A stretch of DNA of 19,819 nt from Pusillimonas sp. UBA6240. Lineage in GTDB: Bacteria; Pseudomonadota; Gammaproteobacteria; Burkholderiales; Burkholderiaceae_B. The notes under the pieces are model-generated. The model did no database searches. It saw only the letters and a program-made list of their open reading frames with translations, and was not told the DNA's origin. A program made the translations under genes and the position numbers. How positions within the stretch are numbered: position 1 is the first letter of the stretch; each line of letters starts with the position of its first letter. Shown here piece by piece: positions 6,480 through 13,929 of the stretch. The stretch is from contig DJWC01000111.1 in NCBI GenBank assembly GCA_002441445.1, positions 4,617 to 24,435 of the forward strand. The letters run 5' to 3'.

Positions 6480-7220
6480 TCATCTCATCGTTTCTTTCCA
6501 CAGCCCGGTTCCTGCGAATCCGGGGCCGCCGTCGTCGGGATGCACCTTGCGTCCGAAACCGTCGTGCAGGTCCAAGCCGCGCTGGAACCAGTGAGCGATG
6601 GGATCTTCATCGTCAAGAACCTTGAAGTCGGTGGCCAGGCGTCCCCACTGGAAGGCCGCCATCACTATATAGTCGGCATGCCCTGGAGCCTGTCCTGAAA
6701 GCCATGGCTGCTTGTACAGCGTCAGGCGGATCGGGTGGATTGCTTTCCTGAATGCGAGGACGGTCTGGTCGCGTGTGGCCTGGGCTTCTTCCAGCGAGCA
6801 ACCCAGCATGGTTTCGCGCGTGTGGCGAAAATATGGCCGGTCATACGGGTCCATGCGATCGAACACGTCGCGAGATACGAGTCGCAGCATGGTGGGATGG
6901 ATCACTTTGTCGGTGAAACATTCCACGAAGCGAGTCGTTCCTTTGCCCAGGGGGCATCCCAGCAGCGCGGGCCGGTCGGGAAACTTCTCGTCCAGGAATT
7001 CCGCAATGTTCCAGCTATCCTCGACGAATGTATCGCCGACGCGAATGGCGGGCACCGTGCGGTTCATTCCGCCCAGTTCGCCTATGTCCGGGAAGCCGAT
7101 GTGCACGGACTTGAATGATAGATTCTTGTGCCGCAAGCCCCAGCGCGTGCGCCAGCAAAAAGGGCTGAAGCGCGTATCGTCGGCGGCGGCCAGCTCATAG
7201 AGAATGATGTCGTCGCTCAC
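6480..7220 (-). CDS. Glutathione S-transferase family protein, LigE/beta-etherase-like
   Basis: This 246-residue protein has an N-terminal thioredoxin-like domain (residues about 5-85, with SPFCWRTRWGLRHKNL, the cis-proline segment TVPAIRV and the glutathione-binding EDSWNIAEFLDEKFP). A helical C-terminal domain includes PWLSGQAPGHADYIVMAAFQW. The FSPFCWRTRW-L-HK pattern resembles the LigE/LigP beta-aryl-etherase branch, which cleaves lignin-type ether bonds with glutathione; many relatives have unknown substrates. The start is a GTG at 7220 overlapping the TGA of the upstream lyase gene by 4 bp (GTGA), so the two are translationally coupled. Its pairing with a CitE-like lyase hints at a shared carbon-compound pathway, probably controlled by the divergent MocR-type regulator. 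Superfamily certain; LigE-like activity is inference. Confidence 0.85.
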   Translation of the reverse strand: MSDDIILYELAAADDTRFSPFCWRTRWGLRHKNLSFKSVHIGFPDIGELGGMNRTVPAIRVGDTFVEDSWNIAEFLDEKFPDRPALLGCPLGKGTTRFVECFTDKVIHPTMLRLVSRDVFDRMDPYDRPYFRHTRETMLGCSLEEAQATRDQTVLAFRKAIHPIRLTLYKQPWLSGQAPGHADYIVMAAFQWGRLATDFKVLDDEDPIAHWFQRGLDLHDGFGRKVHPDDGGPGFAGTGLWKETMR

Positions 7221-8101
7221 GCTTGCACCTGCTCTTTGCCGACTGCATTATTTTGCCGCGCCAGGGCAAGAATGCGCTGGGAGGCGCGGAGCACGGGCTT
7301 TTGCAGCATCAAGCCGTCAAGCACGGCCAAGCCGGTGGAGCCGCTTTCCCTGAATGCGTCGACCGCCCTCTGTGCCCGAGCCACTTCTTCCTCGGTCGGT
7401 GTGAAGTATCGGTGAACCACTGGAATCTGTGTCGGGTGTATGCAGGACTTGCCGGTAAAGCCCAGCTCCGCCACATGCTCGGCGGCCCGGTGCAATCCGT
7501 CCATGTCCTCCAGATGGATGTGCGGCACGTCCATGGCGTCCAGTTCGAAAGTAGCGGCGGCATGCGCCATCCGCGAGCGGGCGTAGAGCAGCGCTTTGGA
7601 AGTGCGCTTGCATCGAAGATCCGCGGAAAGGTCGACTTCGCCGAACAGCAGGCAAGCCATTCGCGGACTGGCGCCTGCGATTTCGAATACGTCCTCGAGG
7701 CCTTGATTGGTTTCCAGCGTTACGTAGAACTTGATGGAGGCGGCGCTGCCTTGCAGGAGCTCGTCCAGCAGCTTGACCTCGGCGGCGGAACGGACCTTGG
7801 TCATCATCACGGCGTCGGGCACATGTTCCAGGCTGCTCAAGGTTTCGACGTCGCGCAAACCGTGGACGGTATCGAGTGAATTGATCCGCAGCACGCGTTC
7901 GCATCCCGACGGATTCGGTTCCTCGAAAAGCGGCAGCACCAGGCGGCGCGCCTCGTCCTTATGGGCGACGGCTACGGCGTCTTCCAGATCTATGCATACG
8001 GCGTCGGCGCCGGAAACCATCGCCTTTCTGGCCCGGTCGGGCCGCAGGCCCGGTACGAACAGCATGCTGCGGCGGGGAATAGGGTGGGTTGCGTCTTCCA
8101 T
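7217..8101 (-). CDS. HpcH/HpaI or CitE-like lyase (C-C bond lyase on acyl-CoA or keto acids)
   Basis: This 294-residue TIM-barrel protein belongs to the citrate-lyase-beta/malyl-CoA-lyase group. Seen in sequence: the N-terminal RRSMLFVPGLRPDRARKAM, ADAVCIDLEDAVA (acidic Mg-binding region, residues about 33-45), VLRINSLDT (substrate-binding Arg), FYVTLETNQGLEDVFEIA (the catalytic-site Glu) and LLFGEVDLSADL (second metal-binding acidic pair). Such enzymes cleave or form malyl-CoA, citramalyl-CoA or similar compounds in the cytosol. ATG 8101 is preceded by AAGGAG at ideal distance. It is the first gene of a two-gene operon with the GST and is divergent from a MocR regulator (124-bp intergenic region). 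A CitE-like lone protein with no CitD/CitF nearby is unlikely to be part of citrate lyase itself. Exact substrate unknown. Confidence 0.87.
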   Translation of the reverse strand: MEDATHPIPRRSMLFVPGLRPDRARKAMVSGADAVCIDLEDAVAVAHKDEARRLVLPLFEEPNPSGCERVLRINSLDTVHGLRDVETLSSLEHVPDAVMMTKVRSAAEVKLLDELLQGSAASIKFYVTLETNQGLEDVFEIAGASPRMACLLFGEVDLSADLRCKRTSKALLYARSRMAHAAATFELDAMDVPHIHLEDMDGLHRAAEHVAELGFTGKSCIHPTQIPVVHRYFTPTEEEVARAQRAVDAFRESGSTGLAVLDGLMLQKPVLRASQRILALARQNNAVGKEQVQA

Positions 8102-8156
8102 GGGATCTCCTTGTGAGTATGAACATGGTCGACTTTACGGGCGGAAACGTTATTGA

Positions 8157-8193
8157 TACAGTGACAGTTAACTAATTAATCGACAGGTACAGT
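8157..8193. promoter_or_regulatory. Candidate MocR operator: paired ACAG direct repeats
   Basis: Between the divergent lyase and MocR genes, TACAGTGACAGT (8157-8168) and GACAGGTACAGT (8182-8193) match at 9 of 12 positions. Each contains two ACAG units 6 bp apart, and the pairs are 25 bp apart around an AT-rich centre (TTAACTAATTAA). MocR-type regulators often bind direct repeats in such divergent regions. The assignment is inference from position and repetition. Confidence 0.4.
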
Positions 8194-8225
8194 AAGATCG
8201 TGCCGAAGGGATACGAGAGGCTCCG

Positions 8226-9641
8226 ATGACGCGCTACATGCAAATCGTGGAGAACATTGCGGGCCTGATCGCCGATGGCTCCCTGCGGCCGGGCGATCCT
8301 TTGCCCTCGGTGCGCAAGGCCGCCGAACAGCGCAAGGTCAGCAAAGGCACGGTCGTACTGGCCTATTCGACGCTGGAGGCCCACCGCCTCATTGAAGCAC
8401 GGCCGCAATCGGGGTTTTATGTACGCGCCCATGCGCCGGGAGCCGCTCAACTGCCCAGCGCCGGCCTGACGCGGCCGAATGTGGTTCGTTCCCCCGCGCC
8501 CGATCGAATGCGGCAAACACTGGGGGATCTGGTCGGCGCCCGGGTCACGTCGCTTGGTTCATCCTTCGCCAATCCGTCCATGTACCCGATGCAGAGCCTG
8601 AATAAGGCATTGCGCGCCAGCAGCCGCCAGAGCCACTATTCCAAGACTTTGGTGGACCTGCAGCTGGGCCTGCCCACGCTGCGCCGTGCGATCACGCAGC
8701 GCTACCTGGAGCTGGGGTATGCAGTGCCCATGGACGAGATCATCATCACCTGCGGTGGGATGGAGGCGATCAGCCTGTCCTTGCAGGTCGTGACTCAGCC
8801 GGGCGATCTCGTACTCATCGACTCGCCCATGTTTTTTTCCGGACTGCAGTTGCTCAAGCAACTGGGCCTGGGGGCTCTGGAAATGCCGACCGATCCGGAA
8901 AGCGGCCTGGATCTGGGCCTGCTCGACGAGACCCTGTCACGCCACAAAGTGGCGGCCTGCCTATTGATGACCAATTGCCAGAACCCTTTGGGGTTCTCGA
9001 TGTCCGAAGCCAAAAAGCGCGAGCTCGTCAAAGTATTGCTGCGGCATGGCGTGCCTTTGGTCGAGAACGACGTCTACGCCGAACTGCAATTCGATTTGCA
9101 GCGAAACCGGGCGGCCAAGGCTTTCGACACCGAGGGCACGGTGCTGCATTGCGGCTCCTTTACCAAGTGCCTGGCGCCCGGCTTCAAAATCGGCTGGGTG
9201 GCGGCGGGCCGCTATCGCGAAGCCATCGCCAACCGCAAGTTCGCCACTACCCTTGGCACTTCCGTTCCGCCGCAGGCGGCGATCGCCTATTATCTCGCCC
9301 ATCATGCCTACGACAGGCATTTGCGCGGCCTGCGGCAAGTGTTTCAGGAGCGGGTCAATCGGATGTCCCATGCGCTTTCAAGCTATTTCCCCGCGGGGAC
9401 GCGGGTCTCCAGGCCGCACGGCGGCTTTGTGCTATGGGTGCAGATGCCGGCGGCGGTCGACTCTTTGAAATTGTTCGAGCTTGCCGCAACGCGCGACATC
9501 GGCATTGCCCCGGGGCCTATTTTTTCCGCTCGTCAAGCTTACGATAACTACATTCGCCTCAACTGCAGCCATCCCTGGTCCGAATCCCTGGACGAAACCT
9601 TGAAGTGGCTCGGCCGCAGCGTTTCGGATATGTGCCGGTAA
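8226..9641 (+). CDS. MocR-type regulator (GntR winged helix fused to an aminotransferase-like domain)
   Basis: This 471-residue fusion regulator has an N-terminal GntR winged helix (residues about 1-68, with LRPGDPLPSVRKAAEQRKVSKGTV) followed by a linker and a fold-type I aminotransferase-like domain of about 370 residues. The PLP-binding lysine is recognisable as Lys314 in GSFTKCLAPGFKIGW, preceded by NCQNPLGFSMS and ENDVYAEL motifs typical of the PLP site. In characterised MocR proteins (GabR, PdxR, TauR) the domain senses PLP with an amino compound and does not act as a transaminase; that role is assumed here. ATG 8226 follows GAGAGG. It is divergent from the CitE-like lyase/GST operon, its most likely target besides itself. 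The inducer is unknown. Confidence 0.92.
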   Translation: MTRYMQIVENIAGLIADGSLRPGDPLPSVRKAAEQRKVSKGTVVLAYSTLEAHRLIEARPQSGFYVRAHAPGAAQLPSAGLTRPNVVRSPAPDRMRQTLGDLVGARVTSLGSSFANPSMYPMQSLNKALRASSRQSHYSKTLVDLQLGLPTLRRAITQRYLELGYAVPMDEIIITCGGMEAISLSLQVVTQPGDLVLIDSPMFFSGLQLLKQLGLGALEMPTDPESGLDLGLLDETLSRHKVAACLLMTNCQNPLGFSMSEAKKRELVKVLLRHGVPLVENDVYAELQFDLQRNRAAKAFDTEGTVLHCGSFTKCLAPGFKIGWVAAGRYREAIANRKFATTLGTSVPPQAAIAYYLAHHAYDRHLRGLRQVFQERVNRMSHALSSYFPAGTRVSRPHGGFVLWVQMPAAVDSLKLFELAATRDIGIAPGPIFSARQAYDNYIRLNCSHPWSESLDETLKWLGRSVSDMCR

Positions 9642-9797
9642 CGGGGTGGTCGTCCGTACCGGCCGCGCTGCCTCTTGCGTGGCTTGCCTACGAGCGGCGA
9701 ATGGGCTTAAAACAGGCTGGTGGTATTCAATAGGGCGATGGCGACCTTGCGACGTTGACCGGCCCGCTTGCTATCTATCTTTGACGACGAGGTATCC

Positions 9798-10271
9798 ATG
9801 CCGAATATTGTCCATCGGGCGGCGCATGACGAGTCTGCCGTTCATCCCATCCCTGCAGCGGTGGCTGTCGTTCCTCGGGAGGGCCATGTTCTTCTGGTGC
9901 GCAGGGCCAACCCGCCGTATGCGGGTCGTTGGGGCTTTCCAGGCGGGAAGATCGAGGCCGGCGAGACCATCGAAGCCGCCGCTATGCGCGAACTGGCGGA
10001 GGAGACGTCGGTGAACGCGCAAGCATGCAAAATCCTTACGGCGTTCGATGTGTTCGATCATGATGACAGAGGGCGGCTTACCCGGCACTTCGTGCTGATC
10101 GCTGTGCTCTGCAAGTGGATCTCCGGGGAGCCCATCGCGGCGGATGACGCTCTTCAAGCGCAATGGTTCCGTTTGGAAGACCTGGATGAGGCGGACCCCA
10201 GTTTGAATCTGAATGTCGTTGCCATAGCTCGCGATGCGGATAATATCGTTCGACGGGGCGGCCGCTCATGA
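9798..10271 (+). CDS. NUDIX hydrolase
   Basis: This 157-residue protein carries a Nudix box at about residues 49-71 (GKIEAGETIEAAAMRELAEE, then TSV). The essential RE..EE acidic residues for Mg2+ are present, while the usual glycine near the end of the box is serine. Nudix enzymes hydrolyse nucleoside diphosphates linked to another group; the AVAVVPREGHVLLVRRANPP start and the RWGFPGGK loop suggest an ADP-ribose or NADH-pyrophosphatase-like member, but the substrate cannot be fixed. I prefer ATG 9798 (GAGG upstream) over a TTG at 9768 in the same frame. It stands alone between the MocR gene and the tRNA genes. Positions 9642-9797 and 10272-10427 contain no gene I can support. Confidence 0.88.
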   Translation: MPNIVHRAAHDESAVHPIPAAVAVVPREGHVLLVRRANPPYAGRWGFPGGKIEAGETIEAAAMRELAEETSVNAQACKILTAFDVFDHDDRGRLTRHFVLIAVLCKWISGEPIAADDALQAQWFRLEDLDEADPSLNLNVVAIARDADNIVRRGGRS

Positions 10272-10427
10272 TTGTCAGCAGGATTTCAGCCAAAGTCGGT
10301 ATGGCATTAACAACACAAGACCCTGGCGATGTTCATGCGCTGCGTCCATACTGAAGGCGATCCAGTGTGCCCGGTGGCTGAACTGGTGGCAATCCGATTG
10401 CGACGCGTGGTGGTGGCTTGATTTCAC

Positions 10428-10513
10428 TGGTGCACCCAGCCGGGATCGAACCGGCACGATCAATGATCGAGAGATTTTAAGTCTCTTGCGTCTACCAATT
10501 CCGCCATGGGTGC
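10428..10513 (-). tRNA. tRNA-Leu (UAA)
   Basis: The minus strand folds as a class II tRNA: 5' GCACCCA pairs with 3' TGGGTGC, followed by A and an encoded CCA (10428-10430). The D-loop has GGAATTGGTAGACGC. The anticodon stem AGAGA/TCTCT encloses loop CTTAAAA with anticodon TAA at 10477-10479. The long variable arm and T-arm CCGGTTCGATCCCGG are normal. It has no intron, unlike the tRNA-Ser 41 bp upstream, with which it is probably cotranscribed. Confidence 0.95.
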
Positions 10514-10554
10514 GCGGGGCTGTGCCGACCTATGCCGGCGCCTGGGTAGTTGTG

Positions 10555-10860
10555 TGGCGGAAGGTCAGGGATTCGAACCCTGGAGTGCCTTGCGACACTG
10601 CCGGTTTTCCTTACTACTATAGTTTTCACTACCAGGCGCTCGGCGCCTGTTTGATAGTCTGGACTTTGCCTTCACCATAGCCATCGGCCTTAGGTGGGAG
10701 CCGTCAAGTCTCTACACGTTCCTGGCAATACAGGCTTCGCTCGGCATTACCTCGTACATGACAGGGGCTTCACCGACTTTGACTCCTTACTACTGATTCG
10801 TTTCCAAATCAGCGCTCGAGTTAACAAGACCGGTGCATTCAACCGCTCTGCCAACCTTCC
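10555..10860 (-). tRNA. tRNA-Ser (UGA), interrupted by a group I intron
   Basis: Exon 1 is 10860-10826 (35 nt, beginning GGAAGGTTGGCAGAGC and ending CCGGTCTT). Exon 2 is 10609-10555 (55 nt, beginning GAAAACCGG and ending in encoded CCA). Joined, they give a 90-nt class II tRNA: acceptor GGAAGGT/ACCTTCC, anticodon stem CCGGT/ACCGG (with a preceding A), loop CTTGAAA with anticodon UGA, a long variable arm (AGTGTC GCAA GGCACT) and T-arm CAGGG TTCGAAT CCCTG. The intron lies between anticodon bases 34 and 35, the place used by the cyanobacterial tRNA-Leu(UAA) intron. tRNA-Ser(UGA) normally reads UCA and is hard to replace, so splicing would be needed for translation unless a second copy exists elsewhere. 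The gene would be missed or called truncated by a scan that does not allow introns. Confidence 0.93.
10610..10825 (-). ncRNA. Group I self-splicing intron (IC3-like) in tRNA-Ser(UGA)
   Basis: This 216-nt intron starts with G at 10825 and ends with G at 10610. P1 pairs exon CUU plus intron G1 with CGAG (10818-10815), giving the canonical U-G wobble at the 5' splice site. P2 is CTGATTTG/CGAATCAG closed by a GAAA tetraloop (10812-10793). P3 is GGAGTC (10786-10781) with GACGGCTCC (10705-10697). P7 is GACTT (10710-10706) with AAGTCC (10666-10661). P8 is 10696-10673. P9 is CAGGCGC/GCGCCTG (10649-10633). The core strings GTGTAGAGACTTGACGG and GGTGAAGGCAAAGTCCAG follow the Azoarcus tRNA-Ile intron closely, with compensating changes in P3 (GGUG/CACC to GGAG/CUCC) and P7 (ACUA/UAGU to ACUU/AAGU). 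There is no room for a homing endonuclease. Confidence 0.92.
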
Positions 10861-10870
10861 ACAGCGACGG

Positions 10871-10876
10871 ATTATA
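10871..10876 (-). promoter_or_regulatory. -10 element of the tRNA-Ser/tRNA-Leu promoter
   Basis: A perfect TATAAT on the minus strand lies 10 bp upstream of the first base of tRNA-Ser, placing transcription start only a few bases before the mature 5' end. No convincing -35 at 16-18 bp is visible. Both tRNAs are likely transcribed from here. Confidence 0.5.
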
Positions 10877-10975
10877 GCTTAATAGACAAGGAGCCTTGGG
10901 AGGATGACGGGGGCCGGCCGATACCTTTATCCTCGATGCAAACCAGGGGCCGTAAACTACAGATGCGAGGCGGCA

Positions 10976-11884
10976 TCAGTTCTTTCGGCCTCGGTTGAAT
11001 GAGATCAGCATGGATGCAAAAGTGCGTGCGGCCGGGGCGAGCGGCACGGCCCTGCGTTGCACCAGGCAGATATCCGCGGAGGGAATTTTTTCCTGTACCG
11101 GAATGGCCGTCAATGATTTCTCGAAACCGCCGTCCTGGACGACAAAGGCGGGCCCGAGGAACAGGTAATCGCTTTCGGCCACGAGTTTAAGCGTATCCAA
11201 TAGAGAATCCACCGTGATCGCCAGGGTGGGCTCGGGCAGCTTATGCCGGCTGAACCAATCGCCCAGCCGGTTCGACGGGGTGTGGGGCCGCCCCAAGGGC
11301 TTGGTGTTGATCCACTCCGCGCCGACGAGTTCCGCCAGGGATGTGGCGTGCGCCAGCGGGTGGCCTCGCCGGCAGAGGATGCAGGGTTGCGATGCCGTCA
11401 GGCGTGCGCTGGTCAAGTCCGCCATGTCGCTGCGCGGGGACACCAGCGTGACCGCGAAATCCAGTTTGCCTTCGCGTATGCCGGACAGCAGCGTCGAGGA
11501 AGGGCCGCTGGTGATATGGATACGTACCTTGGGATGCCGCGCCCGCAGTTGCGAAAGCGGAACGGGAAGCAGGCGCGCGCACGCCTCGGCGGAGGCGCCG
11601 AGGTCGATGTTGCCGCTCAGTTCCCGCTTATGGTGGCTGAACTCTTGTTCGGCTCGCTCGCATTCGCCGAGGATGATACGCGCCCTGGTCAGCAAGGTGT
11701 TGCCATCGGGTGTCAGTATGACGCCGCTATTGCCCCGTACGAACAGGGTGGTGTTCAGTGATTGCTCGAGCCGGCGTATTTGCTGGGTCAAACCGCTTTG
11801 AGCGATGCCCAGCGCGCGGCTTGCGGCGCGGATGCTGCCCTGCTCCACCACGATGGCGAAGGCGCGTAGCTGATCGAGTGTCAT
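10976..11884 (-). CDS. LysR-family transcriptional regulator
   Basis: This 302-residue LysR-type regulator has an N-terminal winged helix (residues 1-60, MTLDQLRAFAIVVEQGSIRA, then ASRALGIAQSGLTQQIRRLEQSLNTTLFVR), a linker helix (about 65-90) and a C-terminal periplasmic-binding-like effector domain from about 93. It is divergent from the catabolic operon that begins at 12015, with 130 bp between, the normal arrangement for a LysR protein and its target. The ligand is probably the imported compound or a metabolite of that operon. The start at 11884 gives the exact family N-terminus, although only a weak ribosome-binding site is seen. It ends about 100 bp from the tRNA-Ser promoter. Family certain, target inferred from position. 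Confidence 0.92.
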   Translation of the reverse strand: MTLDQLRAFAIVVEQGSIRAASRALGIAQSGLTQQIRRLEQSLNTTLFVRGNSGVILTPDGNTLLTRARIILGECERAEQEFSHHKRELSGNIDLGASAEACARLLPVPLSQLRARHPKVRIHITSGPSSTLLSGIREGKLDFAVTLVSPRSDMADLTSARLTASQPCILCRRGHPLAHATSLAELVGAEWINTKPLGRPHTPSNRLGDWFSRHKLPEPTLAITVDSLLDTLKLVAESDYLFLGPAFVVQDGGFEKSLTAIPVQEKIPSADICLVQRRAVPLAPAARTFASMLISFNRGRKN

Positions 11885-11899
11885 AGTGTAATTACCGAT

Positions 11900-11943
11900 A
11901 TCTTTAAGTGATCATGATAATGATTTTTTCATCTTACGTGATC
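11900..11943. promoter_or_regulatory. Candidate LysR-regulator binding region (31-bp-spaced direct repeats)
   Basis: ATCTTTAAGTGATC (11900-11913) and ATCTTACGTGATC (11931-11943) are near repeats 31 bp apart, about three helical turns. The second copy lies just upstream of a TAGACT -10-like hexamer at 11957-11962 on the plus strand, where a LysR-type activator would contact RNA polymerase. Between them lies an AT-rich stretch with TGATCATGATAATGA. This is a candidate only. Confidence 0.4.
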
Positions 11944-12014
11944 TGCTCGGCAAGTCTAGACTGATTCCAACGAGGGGCATTGAGCTCTATGACCATGTCG
12001 AAGGAAAGGTAACG

Positions 12015-12404
12015 ATGAAGGATTTGTTCAAGCGTGGCGAAGAAATACGCCGGGAAGTGCTGGGCGAGGTTTATGTCAACAACTCGAAGGCCAGCACAGA
12101 CGCATTCAGCGAGCCAATGCGCGAATTCGCGATCAAGAACCTGTGGGGCGATATATGGGATCGCCCCGGCTTGGACCGACGCGCCCGCAGCATTGTGAAC
12201 CTGGCGCTGCTTTCGGCGGCGAATCGCCCCGCCGAATTAAAAGTTCACCTGCGCGGCGCGCTGAACAACGGAGTGACGCGCGAGGAAATCTCAGAGATAT
12301 TCCTGCAGGTGGCATTGTATTGCGGTGTCCCCACCGGCAGCGATGCAACGCGTATTGCGCGGATGTTCTTTGCCGAATATGACGCGGAAATGCAAGCCAA
12401 ATGA
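12015..12404 (+). CDS. Carboxymuconolactone decarboxylase family protein (PcaC-like)
   Basis: This 129-residue all-helical protein is of PcaC/CMD size. The segment RARSIVNLALLSAANRPAEL, then KVHLRGALNNGVTREEISE and IFLQVALYCGVPTGSDATR, matches the 4-carboxymuconolactone-decarboxylase family. The AhpD CxxC redox pair is absent, so it is not a peroxidase-type member. It is the first gene of the operon, with a strong AAGGAAAGG before ATG 12015, and overlaps the next gene by 4 bp (ATGA). The rest of the protocatechuate pathway is not present, so true carboxymuconolactone decarboxylation is doubtful. The fold also serves unrelated decarboxylases and isomerases. The chemistry is probably tied to the aldehyde and hydroxyacid dehydrogenases that follow. 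Confidence 0.88.
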   Translation: MKDLFKRGEEIRREVLGEVYVNNSKASTDAFSEPMREFAIKNLWGDIWDRPGLDRRARSIVNLALLSAANRPAELKVHLRGALNNGVTREEISEIFLQVALYCGVPTGSDATRIARMFFAEYDAEMQAK

Positions 12405-13909
12405 ATGCCCAAGATCCTGTTTTTGACTCAGAGCCGCTTGCCTGGCTGCGGTCGATGCTCGAAGTGGCCACCGATGCGGCCTTGGGTTCCTATATTGGCG
12501 GGAATAGTATCGCGGGCCAGGGGGCGGAGATTGCACTCATCAATCCCGCCGATGGGACGCCTTTACTTTTGTATGCGGATATGAACCCCGCGCAAGTCCG
12601 GCAGGCGCTGGATAGTTCAATCAACGGTCAACGCGCCTGGGCGGCCATGTCGGCGCAGGCGCGCGGCATTGCGCTCGCCAAGCTGTCGCAATCGGTGGCG
12701 GAACATGCGGAAGCGCTTGCACGGCTGGAGTCATGGTCCAGCGGCAAAGCGATCAAGGCTAGCCGTGCGCAAATGGCGGCTGTGGGGGAGATATTCCGCT
12801 ATTACGCCGGATGGACGGATAAATTCACCGGCAGGACCATCCCGGTGCCGACTGGACAGTTGAACTACACCCTTAGGGAGCCGCTGGGTGTGGTGCTGCA
12901 GATCATGCCGTGGAATTCCCCCTTGTATCTTGCCGCCTGGAACTCGGCGCCTGCGCTGGCCATGGGCAATGCCGTGCTGCTGAAGCCCTCGGAGTTGACA
13001 CCGTTGTCTGCATTGGCATTCGCCAAGCTGGCTGAACGAGCGGGTTTGCCTCCAGGGACCTTGAATGTGGCCAATGGGTTGGGCCAGACCATAGGTCCTA
13101 TCGCCATCGAGCATCCCGCTATCAAGAAAGTGGTTTTCGTCGGCTCTACGCAGACCGGCAGACGTGTCAATAGCGCGGCCGGCGCCCGTCCGATTCCTTG
13201 TCTGCTGGAGCTGGGAGGGAAATCGGCGAATATCGTGTTCGGGGACGCGGATCTGGAGCAGGCCGCCCGCGCCGCCGTGGTGGCTGCATTCAGCAATACT
13301 GGCCAGAACTGCGCCGCTGGGTCCCGGCTGCTGGTTCAGCGCTGCATCCATGACGCGTTCGTCGAGAGACTGATCGCTGCGTCATCCCGGTACAAGGTTG
13401 GCGCTCCGTTGGACGAGGATGCGGACTGCGGGCCCATCAACAATGCCGCGCAGTATCGGCGCACCTGGGACATGGTAGCCATGGGGGTGAGCGAAGGCGC
13501 ACGCGTGGTGCTGGGCGACGTTCAGCCGCCGGAACAGGCCGGCTACTATATCGCTCCTACCATACTGACGGGCGTTCACAACCATATGCGCATCGCCCGC
13601 GAGGAAGTCTTCGGCCCTGTCGTCGTGGTGATTCCTTTCGACACGGAAGAAGAAGCGGTGTCGATCGCCAACGATTCAGAATTCGGTCTGGCCGGCGCCG
13701 TATGGACGCGGGATATCGCCCGCGCGCATCGCGTAGCGGCGCAAGTCCGCGCGGGAATCTTCTGGATCAATATGTACCGCGATATGCACGTGGCGACTCC
13801 CTTCGGCGGCTACGACAGCAGCGGCTACGGACGAGGAAGCGGCGAAGAGGCGCTTTATGAATATACCCAGGTCAAGAGCGTCTGGGTCCCCCACGCAGCG
13901 GGCCAGTAG
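12401..13909 (+). CDS. Aldehyde dehydrogenase (NAD(P)+-dependent)
   Basis: This 502-residue member of the ALDH superfamily is of full usual length. Catalytic Cys304 lies in NTGQNCAAGSR and the general base Glu270 in LLELGGKSANIVF, 34 residues apart as in classical ALDHs. The oxyanion Asn is in IMPWNSPLYLAAW, and the cofactor-binding FVGSTQTGR is present. It oxidises an aldehyde to a carboxylate in the cytosol. The ATG overlaps the stop of the CMD-family gene (ATGA), showing translational coupling. The likely substrate is an aldehyde produced in the same pathway, perhaps by the dehydrogenase encoded next. Betaine-aldehyde, hydroxymuconic-semialdehyde or gamma-aminobutyraldehyde-type enzymes are all compatible; I cannot choose between them. 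Confidence 0.93.
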   Translation: MNAQDPVFDSEPLAWLRSMLEVATDAALGSYIGGNSIAGQGAEIALINPADGTPLLLYADMNPAQVRQALDSSINGQRAWAAMSAQARGIALAKLSQSVAEHAEALARLESWSSGKAIKASRAQMAAVGEIFRYYAGWTDKFTGRTIPVPTGQLNYTLREPLGVVLQIMPWNSPLYLAAWNSAPALAMGNAVLLKPSELTPLSALAFAKLAERAGLPPGTLNVANGLGQTIGPIAIEHPAIKKVVFVGSTQTGRRVNSAAGARPIPCLLELGGKSANIVFGDADLEQAARAAVVAAFSNTGQNCAAGSRLLVQRCIHDAFVERLIAASSRYKVGAPLDEDADCGPINNAAQYRRTWDMVAMGVSEGARVVLGDVQPPEQAGYYIAPTILTGVHNHMRIAREEVFGPVVVVIPFDTEEEAVSIANDSEFGLAGAVWTRDIARAHRVAAQVRAGIFWINMYRDMHVATPFGGYDSSGYGRGSGEEALYEYTQVKSVWVPHAAGQ

Positions 13910-13929
13910 GCTCGGCGGTTTCTAATTTT

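Noticed and set aside
8168..8179. TTAACTAATTAA as an independent operator palindrome
   Set aside because: AT-rich and too degenerate to separate from promoter sequence; mentioned only as the centre of the ACAG repeats.
10555..10610. Truncated or pseudogene tRNA-Ser 3' fragment, as if left by integration of an element
   Set aside because: The missing 5' half is present at 10826-10860 in the right orientation, and the sequence between is a complete group I intron rather than an integrated element or deletion scar.
10234..10680. 148-codon plus-strand frame across the tRNA genes
   Set aside because: It is read through tRNA-Leu, the tRNA-Ser exon and part of the intron on the opposite strand; it is structural-RNA sequence, not protein.
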